Under the pieces are notes generated by a model. That model had not been told where the DNA came from, made no database searches, and saw only the letters and a program-made list of their open reading frames with translations. The position numbers and the translations under genes are program-made. 64,000 nucleotides of DNA from Heterohyrax brucei (taxonomy: Eukaryota > Chordata > Mammalia > Hyracoidea > Procaviidae), in contig CM053143.1 in the NCBI GenBank assembly GCA_028571685.1, positions 7,803,501 through 7,867,500 of the forward strand. Reading direction: 5' to 3'. Below, piece by piece: positions 35,851 to 47,079 of this stretch (its first letter is position 1; each line of letters starts with the position of its first letter).

Positions 35851-35957
35851 ATTGGTTTCTTCAATAAAAGACGGAGGCAGAAAAATAAGATTTTCAGAAT
35901 TGTCTCAAAGAAAAGTCAGATGTGTCCTATTCTTGTGTACTAAAGGGAAGCTTTTGC

Positions 35958-36027
35958 CCAAATCCTGCCCAACAGTACTGAGCATACAGTAGGCAACCAT
36001 GATGCTTCTGCTGAATGAATGAGTGAA
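35958..36027 (+). repeat. L2-type 3' end remnant
   Basis: TACTGAGCATACAGTAGGC then GCTGAATGAATGAGTGAAC. Confidence 0.5.
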
Positions 36028-36164
36028 CAAAGGAAGAAAAACATCAGCAAAGTGCCCTCAAAACTAGGCAAAGTGGGGAAGAAAAGCAAACACTTAGATA
36101 ATCCAAAGTGGCAGTCATTTGGTAGCTCACAGACAGTAGGAGAAAATCCTCAGTAGTATGAATT

Positions 36165-36330
36165 GGACACGAAAATCAGGTTTCTGGGCCAGCTTCTGCA
36201 TCATACAAACTCACACCAAGCCTCAATGTCTTCATCTGATAAATTGGGGTGATGCTGCTCCCCTCTCCTATCTTACAGAAGACTAAATGCATATGAGAAA
36301 TGAAAACATGTTGGCAATCAGTACCATCAT
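36165..36330 (+). repeat. MIR SINE
   Basis: GGTTTCTGGGCCAGCTTCTGC, AAGCCTCAATGTCTTCATCTG, ATAAATTGGGGTGATG and CATATGAGAAATGAAAAC keep MIR spacing. Confidence 0.7.
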
Positions 36331-37009
36331 CTGAAATAATATTTCAATAGTACCTTCATTCTTTGCCACAATTTTGTAAATAGTAAAAATATTCTAATTC
36401 ATTAAAATGCTGTCTTCCTTTATAAGATGACAGTTGATATGAAGAGTCATAATTTGACTAGGAATGGCCAACTGTAATGTTTTAAAATTTTATTAAAAGT
36501 GATATTTGCTTGAAAATTAATTATAAAATTAATATTTATTTTAGGCCTCAGGTCTATAATGCTGTGTTTATTCTTACGCCTGATTTAAGGTCAGTGCTAT
36601 AAAATATCATGAAGAGGAATGTTTAATATTTTCTCTAGCACTTTTATACAAGGCTGTGGCCTGTACCATAACCTATTGAGCAGATTATCAATATTACTTT
36701 TAGCGTTTCAGTTACATTTAGCTTTATGCTGTGATTCTGAAAATATATGCAGGGCATTTGGATAATAATCCATATTTATTTAAACATCTCAAGGTAATAC
36801 ATATCTTAGTGTACAGGTTCTTCATTCAAATACATTCTTTCCATATTTTTCTAACATAAACCCAGGGCTTCCAATTACATCATTAATTATATTACTTCAA
36901 ACAGCCTTTCCAAAATGTTTGAAAATTTTATATTCTTCTACTACACACTGGATTCTGATTTTAAGCTCCTCAGTAATGATAAAAATGCCTCTGTATTCCT
37001 TCTTATTGG
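36331..37009. other. Unique AT-rich intronic sequence
   Basis: Nothing recognised. Confidence 0.55.
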
Positions 37010-37152
37010 GGGCCCCAGTAATGCAATAGTTAGGTGCTCGGCTACCAACCAAAATGCTGGCGGCTCACATCCACCAACCACTCTGTGGGAGAAAAGACTA
37101 AGCAATCTGCCCCCTAGGAATCTCTGTGGGGCAGCAGTTCTGCTACGTCATT
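37010..37152 (+). repeat. AfroSINE, long-variant fragment
   Basis: GGGGCCCCAGTAATGCAATAG, CTACCAACCAAAATGC, then a shortened middle; ends GTTCTGCTACGTC without the tail. Confidence 0.8.
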
Positions 37153-37167
37153 GATTAAAAAAATAAA

Positions 37168-37470
37168 TAAACCACCATCACTGTCAAGTTGGACTCCAAT
37201 TCAGAGCAAGTCTATAAACTCACTGTGGTTGAGTTGATTCTAATTCACAGTGACGCTATCAGACTGAGTAGAACTGCTCCATAGACTTTCCAAGGACTGC
37301 CTGACAGATTGCTGATCTTTGGGTTAGCAGACGTACCACATAACCATCACACCAACAGAGTTTCCTGATGACTCTAGGACACAGTAAACTGCTCCATAGG
37401 GTTTCCAGGGAGACGAACTGCTGGCCTTTCAGTTAGCAGCTGAGCTGTTAACCACTGTTCAACCAACACT
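37168..37470 (-). repeat. Two AfroSINE copies in tandem, antisense
   Basis: First copy 37168-37362 (CCACCATCACTGTCAAGTTGG ... CACACCAACAGAGTTTCC) with part of its tail doubled (GTTGAGTTGATTCTAATTC). Second, shorter copy 37364-37470 (TAGGACACAGTAAACTGC ... GTTAGCAGCTGAGCTG). Confidence 0.82.
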
Positions 37471-37509
37471 CCATGAGTTTGTCACATAGGGAACTGAGTC
37501 AACAGCACA

Positions 37510-37588
37510 CACAGCATTCCTTCCTAGAACACCGTCTCACTTCCCTGATGCTTATGGATCTCAATAAACATTTGTTGAATAAATTCAG
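37510..37588 (+). repeat. L2-type 3' end remnant
   Basis: ACTTCCCTGATGCTTATGG then AATAAACATTTGTTGAATAA. Confidence 0.55.
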
Positions 37589-38120
37589 TTGATTTTTAAA
37601 ACTTACATAAATTTTAATCAGCTATCACATATATGAAGAACTAATTCACTTCCACATAGGAAACGTAGGTAAGCTTCTTAGATTTTATGATTAAACTTGT
37701 GAATTCTTAATTAAAAAACATGAAACACAGTTTTAGGTTGCAGAACCAGTAAATTTGAGGACTTAGATTTGAATCAAGCCATCTGGCACAGAGTCAGTGA
37801 TGTTAACCTGTTTGTCACGTGGCCCGCCCCTCTTCTACCCGTTTTCTCTTTATCTAATTTACATTATTTTTATACTTTAAGAACAGCAGACTTCAAATGC
37901 AAATATGTAATTAAGATGTTTACTAATTACACAGGAACATTTTGCCCAAAGAGTCTTAATGAATGTGTTCCCATTATCCAAAGCATCAACGAGCTAAAAT
38001 TCAGGGTCTTGGCATTAGTTAACACGCTACCAAATTAACATGTAGTAAGGGCCTTTGTGGTCTCCTGCTCCCAGGCGGGGCAGAGTCACATTCTGTTTCT
38101 CCACTGCCAGCAACGGTAGC
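37589..38120. other. Unique intronic sequence
   Basis: No element recognised; bases 38060-38120 are more GC-rich than the surroundings. Confidence 0.5.
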
Positions 38121-38201
38121 CACGTGTGTGCTGTGCCTGTGTGCATATGCATGCATGTGCGCTTGCATACACGCATGCAGTGTGCATGCATGCATACATT
38201 T
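38121..38201. repeat. Alternating purine-pyrimidine tract
   Basis: Degenerate GTGTGC/GCATGC/CATGCATACA repeats extend over about 80 bp. Confidence 0.85.
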
Positions 38202-38425
38202 CTGTATGATTCATTATCATGTGACTGTAAACGGTTCCTAGTCCCACTTCCACCAGGAGGTGTTTCCTTCCCTCTCCCTAGATGTTACAGTATTTGCTTA
38301 TTTGGCAGCTCTCAGGTGCTAAGTCCTTAATTACCAGCAGCATCTTGGCAGTCACTTCCTACTAGCACTGTCGGGAGACAGGGCTCTACAGATTATTTCT
38401 TTTCCATGTATTGGCCCCCAGAAGC

Positions 38426-38467
38426 TGTTTACTGGTTACTGTTTACTGTTTACTGTTTACTGTTTGC
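38426..38467 (+). repeat. 7-bp tandem repeat (TGTTTAC), six units
   Basis: Exact TGTTTAC at 38426, 38440, 38447 and 38454; one-base variants TGGTTAC at 38433 and TGTTTGC at 38461. There are no spacers between units. Confidence 0.98.
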
Positions 38468-39771
38468 TTCCCATCCTGACCAATATGCAAAACAGCAAGC
38501 AGGGAGTTTCTTGGTAGGAACATATACCATTTTTGATAAAACTCAGGACTCACAAGGGTCTTCAGATATGGCACGGTGATATTTTCCTACTGGTTTGTCA
38601 TACCTCCTAAGGTAGGTATGACCTGCTCTGTATCTGTCTGATAAACCATTGGCACGGTGCCTGATGGGCAAGTGAGGAATGTATCACTCCTGTATCCCAC
38701 ACTATGACAGGAGACAAACAGAATCCAAACAGTACACGTATCAGTGTCTTCCTCAAGTGGGCTCAATTAATGATCCTTTTGTCTTCAAAATGGGTAATCT
38801 AGACAGTTCCTCCCCATGTTAAAATATAACATAAAGTTGATACATGGAACTTTAAAAATTATAACATTTTACTAGAAAAACTTAAAGTAAAAATTCTGTC
38901 ATTTTAGAATCTCTTCATGCCATATTTTAAAATTTTAGGCCTTGCTGGTAAGATTATACTAAAGTCAGGATATGTTGAGGTTATATCAGTGCATATGAAT
39001 ATGCACATATACACACATATATCCACAGAGATACACATATACATTTCTTTTCATAGGCCAAATGTAATTACTGGTTGCTTAACCCTACTGTGCAACAAGA
39101 GCAACTTCACTCTCTCTATCACCTTTCTTTAACACACTCTCTTTACCCTCAGACATTGATTTCAGTCAGGAAGGCCTGATTTCTTTTTTCACATTTTTCT
39201 AATCCTCTTTATCTGCATGACTTCTGGTTGTCTTTTCACTGCCAAAGGAGAAATGGTCTTACTGTTAGGAGGACAACCAAGTACTCTTGTGTCATGAAAC
39301 TCAGGGAGGGAATGGCATCTTTTACAGGTTGAACTGGTGGCACAGTAAAACCTCCCAAATTGGTACTAATAGGAAAACTATGACCTCACTGGCCCTCAAG
39401 ACCATGTATACTAGTAATGTTTCCTTTACACTGAGGTAAAGGTCCAGGGGCTAGTTACTCTCATGAATAAATCATCAGCTTCAAAACTGATCATTATTTC
39501 CTGAAAATTGGATCAATTTGTTTATAAATACTCCTCCAGTGGCTAAGGAACTTGAATGCATGATATTTTTTGATGCATCTCTAAATATTATCTGACTACA
39601 TAATCAACTTAATGAATTAATCGGCATTATTGATTCTTTTTGCATGAAAAATATTCTAAGGCACACTTAAATCCAGCTTTTGATAGCATTAAAATACTGA
39701 AATAGTGGATCCCCATATATTAAATTTTAATATTTATATATATAGATATCCACAAGCTATAAACAGACACA
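38468..39771. other. Unique intronic sequence
   Basis: No recognised element; AT-rich with short (CA)/(TA) stretches near 38995-39040 and 39725-39745. Confidence 0.55.
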
Positions 39772-39950
39772 GTCCTGGTGACGCAAAGGTTGAGCACCTG
39801 GGTGCTAACTGAAAGGTTAGAGAGTGGCTTCCGGGAGAAAAAAAACTGGCAATCTGCTTTTACAAAGGTTATAGTCCAGACAGTCCACTTCTGCTCTGTC
39901 ACACAATGTCACTGTGAGTTGAAAATCAATTCAACGACACCTAGCAACAA
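39772..39950 (+). repeat. AfroSINE, long sub-variant with RTE-like tail
   Basis: GTCCTGGTGACGCAAAGG head, GCTTTTACAAAGGTTATAGTCC middle, and a tail CAACGACACCTAGCAACAAC that is the RTE 3' end sequence. Confidence 0.88.
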
Positions 39951-40399
39951 CACGGAGATGATTTCATTGCTATTGTTGTGGAATACATTTATCAATTACC
40001 CAACAGATAACTAATATCCACCTATTGTGTAGAAAGTACCCATTTTTGTGAGTCATGCAATACTGAGTAACAAGATCTGGGCTCTAACAGAGATGACAAT
40101 CTCAGAGAGGTTGGTTCAGCACATAATAAACTACATTTCTAAGACAGGACATGGTAAGTGGTCACTGGTACTGACAATAAATTCAGAGAGTAAGACAACA
40201 GTAGGGAAAAGTAGGTTTCTCTTTATGGGGGCTCACATTTCTCTGTATGTCCTGTATGAATTCCTACCATACCCTGGCTTGCTTTTTATATAATGTGGAT
40301 TATACTGAGGGCCCATGTGAACCAGCCGCCTCATGTATGGATCCACCCATCAACCTGCCTGAGACAACAATCCCTCAGAGCCCCCAAATAAATAATAAA
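39951..40399. other. Unique intronic sequence
   Basis: Nothing recognised. Confidence 0.55.
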
Positions 40400-40561
40400 T
40401 AAACCAAACCTGCTGCAATTGAGTTGATTCTGACTCTTAGCAATCATACAGGACCGTGCAGAACCGCCCCATAGAGTTTTCAAGGAGCACCTGGTGGATT
40501 CTAACTGCTAACATTTTTGTGAGCAGCTGTAGCTCTGAACCACTATACCAGCAGGGTTTCC
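40400..40561 (-). repeat. AfroSINE, antisense
   Basis: AACCAAACCTGCTGCAATTGAG to CACTATACCAGCAGGGTTTCC. Confidence 0.93.
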
Positions 40562-40830
40562 ATCCCTTAGATCAGAAACTAGAATTGAGTAGAAGACTTG
40601 AAGAAGATGGAAGAGGGTGCTCTGACTTTACAGAGATACCAAGCTTCTGGAAGACAACACTGCCAAGAAGAAACAATGACACCCTTTTCTACTGGAGACA
40701 CACAGGAAGTCAGAAAGAGACATGGTCTGCAAGGTACTTTTGGTGCTAAACAGATTATTGATTATTTTTATGGCACTTATCTTTTCTGTGAATTATGTAT
40801 TTATATTTTTTTCTCCTGAAATAGTTAATA

Positions 40831-41022
40831 AAGAGCTCTGGCAGTGCTGCGGTTAAGAGCTCAGCTGTAAGCAAAAGGTCGGCTTGGACCCACCAGCAGC
40901 AACATGTGAGACAGATGTCGCAGCCTGCTTCCATAAAGGTCACAGCCTGGGAAACCCGATGGGTCAGCCTGATGTGGTCGCTCTGCGTCAGAATCCACTT
41001 GATGGCAATGAGTTTTTTTTTC
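40831..41022 (+). repeat. AfroSINE, long sub-variant
   Basis: GCTCTGGCAGTGCTGCGGTTAAG head, TTCCATAAAGGTCACAGCC middle, CACTTGATGGCAATGAG tail with T run. Confidence 0.88.
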
Positions 41023-42159
41023 ATTCTCTTTTTTTTCTCTTTTTCTTTCAATGCCAGTCAGACTCAGGAACGTGTGTACCTGGGAATACCACTGCGTGTA
41101 TGTCGGGAGGGGTTCCATCATGCACCAGACCACTGAGGTGAGCCAGGCTGGGGATTACATGAGGACAAGCCAGAAACTCAGGAGAAGAACATTAGAGAAC
41201 TGATCTCTTGCTTCAGCGCTCCTTGATGGGTGATGGAGAAAGCTTCCAAAGCTTTCTTATGCTGAAATTTTGCCTAGTTTTGTACTAAAACAAGAGAGCA
41301 CCCACTTGTCTAAGTGGCAGGGGGTTGAGCCTGCACTGCAATTCTAAAGCTCCCCTTGGCATCTGTTCCAAAGAACTACAAGCCTTGGTGAAGTGGCAAG
41401 GTAGGCAGCCAGCAACTCACAGCCAGGGTCTTGCTGATAAAAGATTTATTCTATATGAAAACTCCTACTTGGGGACTGCCATTGCTGTGCTGATAGATAC
41501 TTTGGAGGAGTATCAGAAGGCAAAAACAAAATGACAAATCTTCTACCCACAAAGCCCTTAGGGGAAAATGTCTTATGAAAAAAACAAAAAAGATGAGGGG
41601 AGGGGAAGCAAGGGTGAACTTACCTTGGAGTTGAGGCACATGGGAAGCCTGATAGTACATTTGAAAAATCTAAGCATCTATTTCCACTGAGGTTAAGATA
41701 AGATATACAAAGCTGAAAGGGCAGAAAGGATTTAGATCAGGCATTAGGAGAATTTCCTCCAGCATTCCGGAATGTGTTATGTAGAGAGTCTGGAAAGCCT
41801 TACTAGCTAGAACACTTAATATATACTTTTTTCCCTAAAAACCTTAAAGTAATAGGTATGGAGGTATCCTGCTTGCCTGAGCACAATTCTACCCTTAGGT
41901 AGAAGAATATGATTAAATGTACTATCAAGGTAAGACACTATGATGGAAGCAAATAAAACCTTCCAACATAACATTTGTTTGAAGGGAAATTTTCTGGTTC
42001 TCATCCCCCTGTGTGACAATGACCAGGTGGCAGGCTATGTGACCTCCTCTGACTTCACAAGGGACAAGGAGAATCGAGAGCAACAGCTCCAGGCTGATTC
42101 CTATGAGGCAAAGGTCAGATATAATCTCCTTTCTCCCAACTTTTATCAACTCTGACATG
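41023..42159. other. Unique intronic sequence
   Basis: No repeat or exon recognised. Confidence 0.5.
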
Positions 42160-42775
42160 ATTTAGGCAATATTCTTGGAGTCACTATTCCCTGTCCTTGA
42201 ACATAGAGAGTGTGACCCACGTGGTGCTGGGCTCACAAAGACACATCAGTTAGGTCATGAGGTATAAAGACAGCAGCTAAGATAATCCTGGAAAACACCT
42301 TTAATGAAGCTTTTACAGAAGTCAATTAAATAGAACACAAAAGACTTTCCACTCTTACCTTTTTCTATTAGCATTTACTGTATAGAATATTTGTTGGACC
42401 AGTGAGGAACCTCCTCAATGTCTTTACTGAAACCTGTACCAAAGACTGTCAAGAAAGACAGCTCAAAACGTAGGATCACAGTTTCCAGCTCATCTGCGAA
42501 AAGGTGAAGCTTTTAATGGTTTTTGCTACTGCTTGTAATGTTCATATATACTATGATTCTGTAATGTTTCTGGACTCAAACAGAGAAGGCTGTGGCAACA
42601 TGCTCATTCATTTTCTTGTTCTTGTCTATTTTGTAATATTCCTTGGACACTGGCAGACATAACCATTATGACAGCATGCTTGGCCAATTTCCTACCTTTG
42701 CCCTTTGGAATATGCGCTGAATAAAACTTTCCTTTAGATTTACTATATCTTGTGATTTTTTTTTTAACCCTACAG
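42160..42775 (+). mobile_element. LTR-like repeat with two minisatellite units
   Basis: About 610 bp aligning end to end with 47080-48015: CTGTCCTTGA, AATAGAACACAAAAGACTT, TTGTTGGACCAGTGAGGA, CTGAAACCTGTAC, then two units of a ~73-bp repeat (42566-42713) and ATAAAACTTTCCTTTAGATTTACTA. An AATAAA near the end suggests an LTR, but TG/CA ends are not defined. Family unnamed; fossil. Confidence 0.6.
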
Positions 42776-43909
42776 TATTATTTATACTTTAAGGAACTAA
42801 AATTCCCCTATCTGTGGTAGTATTCTTTAAATTTATGCAAGTCTTAACTGTTTCCTTTTGTTTTCTGAGAGATTGCTTCTGGTTTATAGGATTGTGCCTA
42901 AGTTTCTGTCTTGGATCAGGTTAGTGGTTGTAGCTGAGAACTGGTGTGTGTGTGTTTGTTTGCTTTTTTTTTTTTTTTTTGGTGAGGCTGTTTTAGAACC
43001 TCAATTCTTTCCTTATCCAAAGAAAAACTGTCTTGTGTCTGCCTTACAATTTAGGCTTTTAGTAGCAACTTCGATAAACCCTGATACACACTGGTCTATT
43101 TGAAAATGTGCTAAAATTTTTATGCTCTGTATGTCAATCTTAAAAGCAAAACTTTTCTAGTAACTTAAGCTAGATATTATATTTAATGTGTTTTATTTGA
43201 GAAAAAGGATAGTTTTGTCTTAAAGTAAACGTAACAGTTCAAGACAGCAAAAGGGAAAGAAATTAGTTATCTTTTGACCTTTAGAATTTCTAGGTCAATT
43301 TAAACATGACAGCGTCTTCCAGGAGTTAAGACAGTGAAGGCAGGGCAGGACCTGGCTTCCCAGTTTCCAAGGTCATATAGCTCCGGAAGATTTTGAAAGA
43401 TCCTACCCAACTAGGTTGAAATCCTTGTAAGACAAAAGAAAATTACTGTTTTGCTATAGTTACCAGAAACTGGGTGGATCTGAAGGGTAAAAGAACTGTA
43501 AACAAGTTCCTTCCATTGTAGGTGAACTTCAAAACAGTAAAAAACAGAAATCATGTGAGACATCCTTTACATGGCTTGAAAAATGTTTCTAGCAGTAGCC
43601 AGACTATTAAGGTTATATTCAAGTGCATGATTTAGTCAACTGAGCAGAGACTGTCATTTCCAAAGCCAGTTGATGAAGCCTTTAGGGGCTAAAACTAGAC
43701 TGGAAAAAATATAAGAAATAGTAAAAGTTGAACAAAAACTTGGAATGCTGAAAAAACTTCATTTCAATTATAGTTCTCTTTTATGGTATACAGATTTAAA
43801 ATAATTTCCAAGATCTTTTAGGTACCCTAAGACATTACACTGAGTTAGATATTTGCCATAATTTAAGTTTATACACTTTTGCTTTTTATGCCACAAGAGA
43901 AAGGAGGTA
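42776..43909. other. Unique intronic sequence
   Basis: A GT/T-rich run lies at 42945-42985; nothing else recognised. Confidence 0.5.
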
Positions 43910-44896
43910 TGTGAGGTATGACAATTAAGTCCATGAACTTAATTGTTCTCAGTGCTACACACTATGCTGAAACGAGGAAGGGCGCAGCAAAAATTTGAGG
44001 TATTAAAGAAAGCCCCAGGAAACAACTTAATAGCAGAATATACCACAGAATAATCTCACTTCTGTCTTACAAAACATCTGTCACAAGACAAGCCTGGGGG
44101 CAGCCTTGCAAGTGACCCCTAGACCTTGACCACATTTTACAACTAACAGGAATTCCAGGTGGCCTTAACCAATCAATGTAAAGGTCAGTTTCCCCTCCCT
44201 GCTTTGTAATCTCACGACTTAAATACTGGGTGCTGAGGATGCTCGTCGTCACCCCCTGCTCTGTGTAGTTTGGGGTGCATCCCTGATGCACCAGTATTTT
44301 TCCTATTGGGCATATTTTTTAAATAAAATTTAACCTTTAAAGTAACAGCGTCGCATCTTGAAAATCGTGGACCCTAACAACTTCATTGCTGAATATTACC
44401 ACTGTCACCTTCAAAGCTTCAAAGTACCCCCCCTGGGAAGCTATGCACTGATGCTCATGCCTAGTCTACCTTTCAAAGCTATTTTGGAATCTTTTTCTGG
44501 AATGGCCATTAGATCTGTCATCAGGATTACCCTTGATATCCTGGTTGTCATCAAAATATCTCCCTTTCAACATTTCCTTTATCTTTGGGTAAAGAAAAAA
44601 GTCACTGGGGGCCAAATCAGGCATGTAGGGAGGATGTTCCAACATAGTTATTCATTTACTGGCTAAAAACTTCCTCCTGTACAATGCTACAATTAAGTTT
44701 GCAAACTTGCCACTGTGCCATCATGTACAATAGCCATTTTAGACATAGTCCAAAATTGCTTTGAAGGGTAGGCTAGGCACTGGTGTTGGTGCATAGCTTC
44801 CCAAGGCGAGTACTCTGAAGGTAATCCTAGCAATAGTCAGCAATGAGGTATATAGCACTTTTTTCTAGAATGAGTCCATAAACTTGTCAGTCCTCG
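43910..44896 (-). mobile_element. Mariner-type DNA transposon remnant with long inverted arms, split by an LTR
   Basis: TA dinucleotides flank both ends (43908-43909, 44897-44898). The ends are inverted repeats of the form GAGG.CTGACAA..AAGT..., and the similarity continues inward for about 150 bp (GGGAAGCTATGCA...CCTAGTCTACC at the left, its inverse at the right). Between the arms the minus strand reads like the mariner transposase catalytic region: RKFLASK..TMLEHPPYMPDLAPSDFFLYPK (about 44560-44690). Most of the transposase is absent. A 415-bp LTR sits in the left arm. Confidence 0.82.
43965..44379 (+). mobile_element. Solo LTR (class I ERV-like) inside the mariner
   Basis: Fossil. TGCTGAAACG to CCCTAACA, 415 bp, with flanks ACTA and ACTT resembling a 4-bp duplication with one change. 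AATAAA lies at 44322-44327 and an AT-rich box about 100 bp earlier. It is younger than the mariner. Confidence 0.65.
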
Positions 44897-45072
44897 TATG
44901 TGTGTATTTGGATCTGTTAACGAGCGAGTTCATTCTTGCCATTTACAGGGAGGTATACATTTATAGGAGGTATACAACCAAGACAACATTTAACTTAAAA
45001 AAAAAATGTCATATCAAAAGTTTTATTTGTCTGAGAGTTAATGGTTTAATTTATGAGATATTTTAAGAGTTT

Positions 45073-45212
45073 TAAATCCTGGTGGTGTAGTGGTTAAGTG
45101 CTAACCAAAAGGTTGCAGTTCAAATAAACCAGGTGCTCCTTGGAAACTCTGTGGAGCAGTTCTATTCTGCACCATGTGGTTGCTATGAGTCAGAACTGAC
45201 TCGACGGCAGGG
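45073..45212 (+). repeat. AfroSINE, short variant with a small head deletion
   Basis: CCTGGTGGTGTAGTGGTTAAGTGCTAACC joins the two head boxes with about 10 bp missing; tail GACTCGACGGCAGGGG is close to consensus. Confidence 0.92.
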
Positions 45213-45824
45213 GATTAACATAAAACAAAGAATTTTTTTTTTTGCTGCTAAAATGACAAAATTTTCTCTGATTTCTTAGTTTTTTTTTACCTTATCCTGC
45301 GTCAATGACAAAATTTTCTCTGATTTCTTCGTTTTCTTACCTTGTCCTCTGTATAATCTATCTCAAAAGCAAAGGTTTGGCCTCTCATTGGAGTAAGATT
45401 CCTGAGTTGGAAACCAACCACATGGCTTTCAGAAGGGAAAAAAAGCTCAAGTTTTCACCTTTAAGATCTTTGGTTAACTGACTTATTTCTTCTCAGTCAT
45501 ATCTGATAAACTCCTGACAACTCTGAAAATTTATGGAAAGCCAAAAAATTTTTTTATAAAAGTGCTAAAAAGTTCATTTAATATGTTATAAATTATATGG
45601 GACGTGTTGTTAAAATGAAGTACCTGGTTCTCATTGTGTTAAAATTTGGTAGTACTTCCTCTTATGTGTTTAATATTAGACAGCAAACACATAATATTAT
45701 GTTACAATTTTATTATTTATTATTAAGTTGGTCACAAATTTGTATTCTCTGAAGCAATTATTAAGGCCAACAGCTTAACTGGGGAATTCAAATTATTTAC
45801 CTATAAAATTATTTCTGTTACTAC
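45213..45824. other. Unique sequence with a short direct duplication
   Basis: AATGACAAAATTTTCTCTGATTTCTT occurs at about 45252-45277 and again at 45305-45330, 53 bp apart. Otherwise AT-rich with no element. Confidence 0.6.
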
Positions 45825-45890
45825 AGAGTCTCTAAGAGTCAGAATCAACTTGATGGCAAAGGATTTGTTTGTTTGTTTGTTTTGTTTTTA
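45825..45890 (+). repeat. AfroSINE 3' end fragment
   Basis: AGTCTCTAAGAGTCAGAATCAACTTGATGGC followed by GTTT repeats. Confidence 0.8.
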
Positions 45891-46139
45891 CTCATGTATT
45901 CAGAGATTTGATAATCTGGGTATATGCTTAGTATATCCTGACTGTATTATCCTTCAAGATTATGATGAATTATATCTGAAAAGCTTTGAAAATGAGGTTA
46001 ATCATTGTACTTAGAAATATTTTTAGCTACAGTTTCTTTTAATTGATACTATTCGGCCTTAATGTTCCTTGTGTTCATACTTAATTTCTACCAGGTCTTT
46101 CAGTATTAAGAGTCTTAAGATGAGACTTGACTATAAAAC

Positions 46140-46375
46140 GATAACTGCTGAAGAGTATGCCTCTTGACTCAAGTAGATACATGACATTAAATAGGCAGCT
46201 CCTTTATGAGAAGGCAGAGAGGGACAGGAGCTGGATAAACGGACACAAGAAATACAAAGTGGAAAGGAGAAGTGTACTGTCGCATCACAGGGAGGGTCAC
46301 ATAAATAATGTGTCATACAAAAACTCACTTGAATTGTAAACTTTCATTTAAAGCACAATTTAAAACAAAGAAAGC
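46140..46375 (+). mobile_element. L1 3' end, 5'-truncated
   Basis: GACAGGAGCTGGATAAACGG, AAGGAGAAGTGTACTGTCGC, and the end GTAAACTTTCATTTAAAGCACAATTT. Confidence 0.82.
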
Positions 46376-47079
46376 TAATGTTAAATTGCTACATATTATA
46401 AATGAAAGAACTCATTATTCCAGCACTCAGGTTATGGCTACTGGTTTTAATTCCTTCTTATAGCATACCTGAATTGGAGACATCTTTAGGAAATTCATCA
46501 ATTACCATGAGACAAAAAGTACACAAAGTTGCTAATGAGACGGAAAAACAACAGTGATCTCTGATCTCATAAACCAAGTTGACATGAGATAACAGAATAG
46601 ACTTAGATGTTTTATCAGCTCAAGAAAGCATAGTCTGGGCTACAGAGAAGAAACACGCAGTATTAGACTGCAAAGTACTCGGTTATACACGGTAACATCC
46701 TTAAAAACATGAGATCGTATTTGGTTGGTTACCATCACAAATAAGTACATGGGCTAGATCACTGCAAGGAATAGTAATATTCTCAGTCTGCATCCTGAGA
46801 GTATTAGGCATAATTAAATTTATCTTCTACTGTCTACACACTTAAAAGGCACAAGAAGGTCACAGGCTAAAATGTTGTACAAAGAATCTGCTCATTTTGA
46901 TTTTGGTGATGTGATTAAGATCTGGTGAAGAACCAGACGGTAACCAGTGGAAAACCAACACGTGAGTTTAAAGATCCTGCCAAGGTCACCATCTAGGAGC
47001 TTGATTGAGTCCAGGTATTGATCACTGCTGTAGTATCTCCAATGTTTAATCAAAAGAAGGGAACGATTCAGGAAATACC
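46376..47079. other. Unique intronic sequence
   Basis: Nothing recognised. Confidence 0.5.

Noticed and set aside
45252-45330. 26-bp direct duplication as a target-site duplication
   Set aside because: The 27 bp between the copies is not an insertable element; it looks like a simple local duplication.
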